A stretch of 13,304 nucleotides of DNA, from assembly GCA_023436495.1 (NCBI GenBank), contig JAEZIT010000118.1, forward strand, positions 1-13,304, read 5' to 3'. Positions 1-5,436 of the stretch are shown here, piece after piece. Position numbers and translations under genes: made by a program. A model generated the notes under the pieces. It was not told where the DNA came from. It searched no databases and worked only from the letters and a program-made list of their open reading frames with translations. The DNA is from Acidobacteriota bacterium (GTDB lineage: Bacteria > Acidobacteriota > Blastocatellia > Pyrinomonadales > Pyrinomonadaceae). Position 1 is the stretch's first letter, and each line of letters begins with the position of its first letter.

Positions 1-48
1 TGCGACACGACCTCCGACGCCGACACGGACTAAAAACGACAGGGCCGG
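1..48 (+). pseudogene. 5' part of a disrupted alpha/beta hydrolase frame, ending at an in-frame TAA
   Basis: Frame 1 reads CDTTSDADTD, then TAA at 31-33, then KRQGR leading directly into the ATG at 49. Enol-lactonase-like alpha/beta hydrolases usually have a stretch of the type 'DTRAEADT(P/E)E..K..R' here, so the frame appears continuous across the stop. The stop sits where these proteins commonly have Glu, and GAA to TAA is one base change. I infer a nonsense mutation or a sequencing/assembly error rather than an intergenic gap. The catalytic serine elbow would lie upstream, outside the window. Confidence 0.6.
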
Positions 49-453
49 ATGGACACCATTGAGCTGATCGAATCGGACGGAGCTCAGGCCTTGGTTGATA
101 ACATGCTGCTGAAACTCGTCGGCAAAACGACGAAGGCGAATGATCCGGGGATCGTCAATGGAATAGCGGAGATGGTGGCTGCCGTTGACCCGAAAGCCGC
201 CATCGCCGCAATGCGCGGAATGGCGGCGCGGCGCGATAACGGCGAAATACTGGCAAATGTTGAAGTACCCACGCTGCTGATCTTCGGCGAGGAGGATCAG
301 GTCACCGATCTATCTGCCGCAAAGAATTTGAACGATTCGATAAAGGATTCAAAACTTGTTGTGATCCCGTCAGCGGGCCATCTCTCCAATATCGAACAGC
401 CCGCAGCATTTAATACCGCGCTGAAGAATTTCCTTGAACAACTTGGTAAATAA
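49..453 (+). CDS. Alpha/beta hydrolase fold protein, C-terminal part
   Basis: This 134-residue open frame encodes the lid and C-terminal half of an alpha/beta hydrolase of the 3-oxoadipate enol-lactonase-like/proline iminopeptidase-like type. Visible landmarks are the strand-turn PTLLIFGEEDQVT (about residues 75-87), whose Asp is the usual acid of the triad, and SAGHLSNIEQP (about 108-118), which carries the catalytic His. The nucleophile Ser motif (GxSxG) is missing because only the C-terminal part is present, so this fragment alone should not be a working hydrolase. The ATG at 49 has no clear ribosome binding site and lies 15 bases after an in-frame stop (31-33), across which homology seems to continue. 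It is therefore probably a broken gene, or an artefact, rather than a natural small protein. Its last 20 bases overlap the next gene. Substrate unknown. Confidence 0.7.
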   Translation: MDTIELIESDGAQALVDNMLLKLVGKTTKANDPGIVNGIAEMVAAVDPKAAIAAMRGMAARRDNGEILANVEVPTLLIFGEEDQVTDLSAAKNLNDSIKDSKLVVIPSAGHLSNIEQPAAFNTALKNFLEQLGK

Positions 454-946
454 CCCCGTCGCAAATCCCGTTGTTATCAATGCCCGAAAGTTCGACGGCA
501 GTATTCGCCGCACCTGGAGCGCGGAACTTAAGGAAACACGTGAAGATCTGATGATCTTTTTAGGCATCTTCGAACATGAAGTAAAGCATGAACAGTTGGG
601 AATTATCAGGAGCGGAACGCTTTCGTACGAGTATTACTGGACCGACCGCTGGTATAACGTCTTTAGGTTTCACGAACCGGACGGCGGACTGCGAAACTAT
701 TACTGCAACGTCAACATGCCGCCCGCTTTCTCCGACGGAGTTCTGGATTACGTCGACCTGGACATAGACGTGATCGTTTGGCCGGATGGCAGGCACGACG
801 TTCTCGATCTGGATGATTTCGAAGCTAATGCCCGGCTCTACGCTTACCCGGAAAATGTCGTCCAGCGAGCCGAAGCCGCGCTCGCCGAATTGTTAGCGAT
901 GATCGGCCGCGGCGATTTTCCTTTTCGGACGGACGAATGGGCCTGA
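434..946 (+). CDS. DUF402 family protein (possible nucleoside tri-/diphosphatase)
   Basis: A 170-residue soluble protein with the DUF402 pattern: YYWTDRWYNVFRFHEPDG (about 67-84), YYCNVNMPP (89-97), then an acidic strand D-Y-V-D-L-D-I-D-V (105-113) and a second acidic cluster DVLDLDDFE (122-130). In characterised DUF402 members (the staphylococcal nucleoside tri-/diphosphatase and FomD) these acidic residues bind divalent metal and the enzymes hydrolyse nucleotide phosphoanhydrides. That activity is inferred here from the family only. The start is uncertain: there is no ATG near the homologous N-terminus, and TTG at 434 or TTG at 443 are the candidates after the stop at 422-424. The start lies inside the upstream hydrolase gene and the end overlaps the downstream permease by 10 bases, so translation is probably coupled. 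Confidence 0.8.
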   Translation: MNNLVNNPVANPVVINARKFDGSIRRTWSAELKETREDLMIFLGIFEHEVKHEQLGIIRSGTLSYEYYWTDRWYNVFRFHEPDGGLRNYYCNVNMPPAFSDGVLDYVDLDIDVIVWPDGRHDVLDLDDFEANARLYAYPENVVQRAEAALAELLAMIGRGDFPFRTDEWA

Positions 947-1716
947 GCATTTTCAAGGTGGACCTTCGCGATGCGTACGCCGTCTGGCGGCGGAATTCGC
1001 GTGTATATGTGCGCCTCTGGAAAACGGAGCTGATCGCTCCCGTCATAGAACCGATATTCACGTTCTTTGCTTTTGGTTTCGGCGTCGGGGCGTTGGTCGC
1101 TTCGAAAGTCGAGGGTTTGAGTTATTTGTCGTTTGTGGGCGCCGGCGTGCTGGCGTTTACGGTACTGATGCGGGCGGTGTTCGAAATGACCTACGGCGCG
1201 TATTTCCGCATGGTCTATCAATCGACGTATGACGCGATACTTGCGACGCCGATCAACGCGGAATCGCTGGCGTTTGGCGAATTGTCATGGGCAGTGACAA
1301 AAGGCGCGGTGGATTCCCTGTTCATTTTGCCGCTAGTGGTCATCTTCGGGTCGGCGACCTCATTTTTCACGGTAATTGCGATCGTGCCGCTGGTTGTCGG
1401 GTGCATACATCTTAGCGGGCTTGCGTTGGGATTGACGGCGCATATATTCGACATCGACCACTTCAACGTCTTCTTCGCCTTCTTCTTCTCGACAATATTT
1501 CTGTGCGGTGCCTGGTTTCCGGTCGAGATGCTGCCCGGCTGGCTGCAGGTCGTCGCATACGTACTGCCGACCACATCCGTCATCGACCTTACACGCGCTT
1601 GCCTGACGGGAACGTTCCATGAACGCCACATTTACGAGGCTGTCTATCTGTCGATAGTATCATTCGTTGCCGTAGAATGGGCTTTGCGAAGCGTCAGGAA
1701 AAGAATGGTCGTATGA
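937..1716 (+). CDS. ABC-2 type transporter permease (NodJ/DrrB-like)
   Basis: A 259-residue inner-membrane protein with about six hydrophobic segments (roughly 35-53, 63-85, 116-138, 143-168, 176-196, 233-250). The stretch CGAWFPVEMLPGWLQVVAYV followed by LPTTSVIDLTRACLTG (about 190-225) is the typical ABC-2 permease signature just before the last membrane segment. NodJ/DrrB-type exporters pair such a permease with a separate ATP-binding subunit and export lipids, polysaccharide, drugs or lipo-oligosaccharide. Which substrate applies here cannot be told. No ATPase gene is present in the window. If the operon is standard it should lie upstream of position 1. The ATG at 937 overlaps the DUF402 stop. 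Its stop is 3 bases from the stop of the convergent FHA gene, leaving no room for a separate terminator. Confidence 0.85.
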   Translation: MGLSIFKVDLRDAYAVWRRNSRVYVRLWKTELIAPVIEPIFTFFAFGFGVGALVASKVEGLSYLSFVGAGVLAFTVLMRAVFEMTYGAYFRMVYQSTYDAILATPINAESLAFGELSWAVTKGAVDSLFILPLVVIFGSATSFFTVIAIVPLVVGCIHLSGLALGLTAHIFDIDHFNVFFAFFFSTIFLCGAWFPVEMLPGWLQVVAYVLPTTSVIDLTRACLTGTFHERHIYEAVYLSIVSFVAVEWALRSVRKRMVV

Positions 1717-1719
1717 ATT

Positions 1720-2700
1720 CTACTTTGGCTGGATTCGCAGAACATAACTGCATACTGCGACGGACGAACCCGGCGACACCGGAACCCTCTGTCCCGACGG
1801 CAATTCATAACTGTTGATCGCCGCCGGATTTCTGCCCTCATTGACGACCCAGAAACCGCCGCTTCCATCCGTGATCATCACCAGGTGACGTCTGCTGATC
1901 TCAGCATCGCCGGCGAGCGAAATATCGACCGGTTTAGATTTCGAACCGCGGCCGATGACCGTTTCCTTTTCGTAGATCGGAATAACATTTTGTCTCACGC
2001 CGCCGCGCCAGATCTCAAGCCTGTATAATTCCGCCGCCGCTCGTTTCGCGACGCGGGTCATTTCCTCGGGGTCTTCGCTGCCGAGTGGGACCGCCTGCTG
2101 AATGTTCGCCTGCGGAACTGTGGGGCGTGCATCGCCGGCGGGGCGGCCCGGAACAAAATTCGGCGCGGTACCCGGCATCGTCGGTGAATCGGGAGCAGGA
2201 GGCACCGCCGCGCGAGGCGGACTATATGCCGGTTCGCCTGACGGCACGGCTTTTGGACGTGCAAGGACGCCGGTTTTGTTGTTGGATGAATCTTCCCAAC
2301 TGTGCTGAACGCGAAGGTCGCCTTTTTCGAGCGTGCCGTCAACGCGAAGCTCGATCACAAAGGACTTCGTTTCGAGCTTTTTCTTGCCCGCGATCTCTTT
2401 GGCGCGTTCGCCGAGGATGTGATAAAGCCCTTGTATCAGGCCTTTTCGTTTAACGCCCTGCCATTCCTTGTCGTCGTCGTTGCTGAGGAAAATGATGTAC
2501 TCGCTGGGAATGATGGTTCCGCCCTGCGGCAGCGGGACGAGTTCCGCCTGCATCACCTCTTCGACGGCGCGGGCGATCTTGACGATGAATTCTTCGGCCT
2601 TGCTCCGAGGTTTGACCTGCGCGTTGCGCGCGGCTTCCTCGAGCACAAGCTCCGCCGTTTCACCATCGATCCATCTTCTTACTTTATCGAGTACGCTCAA
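1720..2700 (-). CDS. FHA domain protein with FhaA-like (DUF3662-like) N-terminal region
   Basis: A 326-residue cytosolic phosphothreonine-reader candidate. Residues about 1-135 form an alpha/beta region containing P-S-E-Y-I-I-F-L (65-72), resembling the DUF3662 domain of actinobacterial FhaA. Residues 140-215 are a low-complexity Pro/Ala-rich linker. Residues 228-324 are an FHA domain: GRGS at 250-253, SRRH at 269-272 and an Asn-containing loop GRNPAAIN at 289-296. The usual TNGT(F/Y)-NG element is altered in that last loop, while the Gly-Arg, Ser and His positions are kept, so phosphopeptide binding is likely but not certain. It is the second gene of the minus-strand operon behind the kinase, which makes it a probable partner or substrate of that kinase. 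The start is TTG, supported by an AAGGAGA ribosome binding site 6 bases upstream that touches the kinase stop codon. Confidence 0.85.
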   Translation of the reverse strand: MSVLDKVRRWIDGETAELVLEEAARNAQVKPRSKAEEFIVKIARAVEEVMQAELVPLPQGGTIIPSEYIIFLSNDDDKEWQGVKRKGLIQGLYHILGERAKEIAGKKKLETKSFVIELRVDGTLEKGDLRVQHSWEDSSNNKTGVLARPKAVPSGEPAYSPPRAAVPPAPDSPTMPGTAPNFVPGRPAGDARPTVPQANIQQAVPLGSEDPEEMTRVAKRAAAELYRLEIWRGGVRQNVIPIYEKETVIGRGSKSKPVDISLAGDAEISRRHLVMITDGSGGFWVVNEGRNPAAINSYELPSGQRVPVSPGSSVAVCSYVLRIQPK

Positions 2701-2706
2701 ATCTGT

Positions 2707-2713
2707 TCTCCTT
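2707..2713 (-). promoter_or_regulatory. Ribosome binding site fixing the TTG start of the FHA gene
   Basis: The minus strand reads AAGGAGA, 6 bases before the TTG at 2700-2698 and immediately after the kinase stop TAG (2716-2714). It is one of only two strong Shine-Dalgarno sequences in the window and decides the start of a gene that has no ATG. Confidence 0.75.
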
Positions 2714-4261
2714 CTAATTGTTGATATCGAGGTATTTTCCGTTCAGCCAACCCCGCGATGCCGACGGCGCTCCGCTCCGGACGCGTCCCTGTTCGAGAAT
2801 ATCGACCTGATACCAATTGTTCTGCGAATCGAGGATACGGACCTTGGAATTTTTTGTCACGAGGCCGATCGGGTCATTGTCGATGTTGGGTGTGGGCCGA
2901 AGATAAATGTCCGTATTCGCCGTCGCGGTCTGCTGCGAGAATGGGATATTTATTCCCGTGTCGATGCCGAGCCCTCGAAGATATACATGAGTGCCGTAGA
3001 GCCCGCCGGCAAACAATAGCAGCACGGCGACGAACGCGATCAGTCCGCGGCCGCGGCGCTTCTTTCTCGGTGCCGCGACATTCGGGTCGATATAGGCCCG
3101 CCGGTCGGGGATCTCGACAGGCGGCTGCGACGGCACCACGTTCGGTACGTTCGTGACCAACGCCCCGGGCGGCTGATAGCCAACGGTCTGGCGATGCAGG
3201 CCGTCCGGCGCCGCGATCGCCGGCTCCGCATTTGCCGCCGGCGTGGAATTCGGCAGCTTTAGATTTTTCGAGGTGTCGAACCGCGGTTCCTGCGGAGCCA
3301 GCGGCGAATATCCGCGCGATACGTGCGCCTGCGGGGCCGCGCTGATGCGCGATCGCACTTGCGTGGGAATCTCCCCGTCCTGCAAATATTTGCGAATGCC
3401 GGAAAGATCCGCCCAAAATTCATCGACGCTCTGATGGCGTTCGCGCGGATCGGTCTGCGTGGCCTTTTTCAGGACACGTATCATCTCGTCCGCCCATTCC
3501 TCTTCGCGAACGGACGGCGGCAGGTCGTCGATCGGCTGGTTCGAATAGAACCGCGGCGCTTCGCAAGTGACCAACGTATATATGGATTTTGCAAGCGAAT
3601 ACATATCGGCGGCGAACGTCAGTTCGGCGAATGCCAGTACACCTGTGCGGCCCGCGAGCATCGGGCTGTGTTCCGGCGGAGCGTAAATATTGGTGCCGAC
3701 ACGCGTGATCGGCGAATCGGAATGAGCGACGCGCGCGACGCCGAAATCGGCGATCTTTACGGTTTCCGCATCACCGGTCAGCAAGAGATTGTGCGGTTTT
3801 ATGTCCCGGTGAATTATCCCGCAATTATGCGCATGGCGAAGCCCGGCGCAGACCTGTTCGACGTAATTCATTACCTGCCGCAAGGATAGGCTGTTCGTCC
3901 GGCAGGCTTTCTGTAGATCGCCGCCGGAAAGGTATTCGAGAACGAGGTAATGAAACACGCGGCCCTTCAGGTCGCGGGCGGTGCCGTGGCCGAGCCTGCT
4001 GATTATATTAGGGTGGCGAACACGGTCGAGAGCGATGGCTTCGTTCTGGAAATTTTCAACCAGCGTTCGTTCCAGATCGGGATCCGGATCGTCCTGCAGA
4101 AAGACGTTAAGCGCCTTTATTACCACAAGGTTGTGCGGCGACTGCGGCGAGGCGAGCGAATCCCGTGCGACAAAGATCTCGGCATAGCTGCCGCGGCCGA
4201 GCCGTTTCTCTACGTCGTATCGCTTGTCAAGCCTGCAATTATTTAGTGAAAGCTCTCTCAT
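2714..4261 (-). CDS. Transmembrane Ser/Thr protein kinase with extracytoplasmic SH3-like domain
   Basis: A 515-residue Hanks-type kinase. The kinase domain (about 15-290) shows a Gly-rich loop GRGSYAEIFVA (22-32; the third Gly of the usual motif is Ala27), Lys49 in VVIKAL, Glu74, the catalytic loop HRDIKPHN (151-158), ADFG (171-174), the activation segment ending near T190 and APPE (194-197). All catalytic residues are present, and Arg before Asp makes it an RD kinase controlled by activation-loop phosphorylation. A Pro-rich linker (295-400) leads to a basic stop RKKRRGRG and one membrane helix (about 406-428). The outside part (about 445-513) looks like a bacterial SH3 domain: T-DIYLRPTPN, GLVTKNSKVRIL, NNWYQV, RGWLNGKYL. 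PASTA repeats, usual in wall-sensing kinases, are absent. First gene of an operon with the FHA gene, and divergent from the PBP2/RodA operon. I infer envelope sensing and control of wall synthesis. Confidence 0.93.
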   Translation of the reverse strand: MRELSLNNCRLDKRYDVEKRLGRGSYAEIFVARDSLASPQSPHNLVVIKALNVFLQDDPDPDLERTLVENFQNEAIALDRVRHPNIISRLGHGTARDLKGRVFHYLVLEYLSGGDLQKACRTNSLSLRQVMNYVEQVCAGLRHAHNCGIIHRDIKPHNLLLTGDAETVKIADFGVARVAHSDSPITRVGTNIYAPPEHSPMLAGRTGVLAFAELTFAADMYSLAKSIYTLVTCEAPRFYSNQPIDDLPPSVREEEWADEMIRVLKKATQTDPRERHQSVDEFWADLSGIRKYLQDGEIPTQVRSRISAAPQAHVSRGYSPLAPQEPRFDTSKNLKLPNSTPAANAEPAIAAPDGLHRQTVGYQPPGALVTNVPNVVPSQPPVEIPDRRAYIDPNVAAPRKKRRGRGLIAFVAVLLLFAGGLYGTHVYLRGLGIDTGINIPFSQQTATANTDIYLRPTPNIDNDPIGLVTKNSKVRILDSQNNWYQVDILEQGRVRSGAPSASRGWLNGKYLDINN

Positions 4262-4309
4262 CCGGCAATTTGCGGTACGTGGCCCCGTTCCGCTGAAAAT
4301 CCATACGAT

Positions 4310-4315
4310 ATTATA
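4310..4315 (-). promoter_or_regulatory. Candidate -10 element for the kinase-FHA operon
   Basis: The minus strand reads TATAAT, a perfect sigma-70-type -10 hexamer, about 49 bases before the kinase ATG. The -35 region at the expected spacing (around 4333-4339, reading ATGTGT or TATGTG) is poor, so the call rests on the -10 box and its position in a divergent intergenic region. Confidence 0.4.
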
Positions 4316-4344
4316 GGCTTAAAGTTCGAAAAACACATACTCTT

Positions 4345-4397
4345 GCCGGCTGCGGCACAGTTTACAAAGCATCGCCGGCCCGCGGCCCGCACAGTTT
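4345..4397. repeat. Duplicated GCCGGC...GCACAGTTT element in the divergent promoter region
   Basis: GCCGGC at 4345-4350 followed after 4 bases by GCACAGTTT at 4355-4363. GCCGGC recurs at 4374-4379, followed after 9 bases by GCACAGTTT at 4389-4397. The two 9-mers are identical and 34 bases apart start to start, close to three or so turns of the helix. The second copy touches the candidate -35 of the plus-strand promoter. This could be a pair of operator sites for a regulator shared by both operons. The binding protein is unknown and chance cannot be excluded. Confidence 0.35.
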
Positions 4398-4424
4398 TGT
4401 TTTGATGTCGAATTTAGATAGAAT
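4397..4424 (+). promoter_or_regulatory. Candidate promoter for the FhaA-PBP2-RodA operon
   Basis: TTGTTT at 4397-4402, a 16-base spacer, then TAGAAT at 4419-4424. This would place transcription start near 4431, about 34 bases before the ATG at 4465. No Shine-Dalgarno sequence precedes that ATG. The surrounding bases are AT-rich compared with the coding regions. Confidence 0.4.
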
Positions 4425-4464
4425 GGCAACAAATTTCGGCATTACGTCGTATTTACCGTATTGA

Positions 4465-5436
4465 ATGTCAGATAAAGCGCCGACGTCAAATAGAAACAAT
4501 TCGCTCGATTGGCTGGTTCATGGGGTTTTGACGAAGGTCGGCGACATGTTCGATCGTTTTACCGGCCGCGGTTGGAAGCCTTCGAGCAGCCTCGCGACCA
4601 GCGAGCTGATCGAGCGTCTGAAAAAACTGCTCGACGCCGAGGCCCGCGAAGAAGAAGGCAGACGCCGATTCGTCCCGCATAATATCAAGCTGAAAATGCA
4701 GTGGGACAAATTCTCCGCCGATTCCGACGACACACTTAAAAAGCTCGAGAACGAACTGCTGACGGCCGCTGTGGATCATATCAACGACCGGCGATATTAC
4801 ACGCACGCCCCGCTCGCGATCGAAGTAAAGCCGGATTATTTCACTGCGGGTGTGAAGCTCAACGTAAGCTTTAACAAGCCGGGCGAGGACGAACACGAAG
4901 CCGAGGTCAACGTGACCTTGCCTGCCGCGAATGTTTCCGACCTGATACCGGAAGCGATAGAGGCCGCGCCGCCGTCCGAGGAAACATTTGTCGCAAGGTT
5001 TGAAGCCGCCGGCCGGCAGCAAACGGTGACGATTAAACTGAAGCCCGGCGACCGGCTGAGCGTCGGCAGGACGCGCGAGAACGGCCTTACTATAGACGAC
5101 GCTAGCGTTTCGAAGATACACGCATCGCTCGCGGTAAATTCGGCCGGCGAACTCGTCATCGCGGACACGGGATCGACGAACGGAACATTTATAAACGGCG
5201 AGCGTATTTCGTACGGAAAGGCAGTCGTGCTGAAACCGTCGGACAAACCGGCGTTCGGAGCAGTCTCAGTGGACATCGAACATATAGAACGGGCGTCCGA
5301 AACGGCTGTGGCCGCGACCTTGGCGCCGACCGAAGAGTTTTCTGCGGCAGAGCTAGCGCGAACGGTAAACGGCGAAACGACAGTCGTACTCGAGCCTGCC
5401 GCCGGAAACGCATCGGATGAACCTCAACAAAAATGA
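4465..5436 (+). CDS. FhaA-like protein: DUF3662-like region plus FHA domain
   Basis: A 323-residue cytosolic protein. Residues about 14-140 resemble the N-terminal DUF3662 domain of actinobacterial FhaA: FVPHNIKLKMQ (69-79), then a helix and YYTHAPLAIEV-KPDYFTAGVKLNVSF (111-136). An FHA domain follows at about 175-272 with every canonical binding element: SVGRTRENG (199-207), SVSKIHASL (214-222) and DTGSTNGTFING (234-245). The C-terminal tail (280-323) is polar and contains GETTVVLE (303-310), similar to the phosphorylated ETTSV site of mycobacterial GarA. First gene of the operon with PBP2, RodA and PP2C. Its stop overlaps the PBP start (ATGA). In mycobacteria FhaA is a kinase-regulated wall-synthesis factor that binds phosphorylated partners such as MviN. 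A similar reader/scaffold role is inferred here, and the partner is not known. Confidence 0.9.
   Translation: MSDKAPTSNRNNSLDWLVHGVLTKVGDMFDRFTGRGWKPSSSLATSELIERLKKLLDAEAREEEGRRRFVPHNIKLKMQWDKFSADSDDTLKKLENELLTAAVDHINDRRYYTHAPLAIEVKPDYFTAGVKLNVSFNKPGEDEHEAEVNVTLPAANVSDLIPEAIEAAPPSEETFVARFEAAGRQQTVTIKLKPGDRLSVGRTRENGLTIDDASVSKIHASLAVNSAGELVIADTGSTNGTFINGERISYGKAVVLKPSDKPAFGAVSVDIEHIERASETAVAATLAPTEEFSAAELARTVNGETTVVLEPAAGNASDEPQQK

Noticed and set aside
1710..1725. Terminator between the convergent permease and FHA genes
   Set aside because: Only 3 bases separate the two stop codons, and no hairpin with a T-run is visible.
2302..2724. 140-codon open frame on the plus strand opposite the start of the FHA gene
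   Set aside because: It overlaps the well-supported FHA frame with its own ribosome binding site, and the translated protein is unlike any family I know.
2714..2935. PASTA repeat at the end of the kinase
   Set aside because: The outer part is about 70-85 residues and shows SH3-like strands (IYLRPTPN, WYQV, GWLNGKYL) rather than the PASTA pattern.
3323..3889. Long open frame on the plus strand opposite the kinase gene
   Set aside because: It mirrors the codon structure of the kinase on the other strand, has no recognisable domain, and the minus-strand kinase motifs are complete.
4486..5121. 211-codon open frame on the minus strand opposite the FhaA-like gene
   Set aside because: Antisense shadow of a GC-rich gene. 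The plus-strand frame carries a full FHA domain and this one shows no known pattern.
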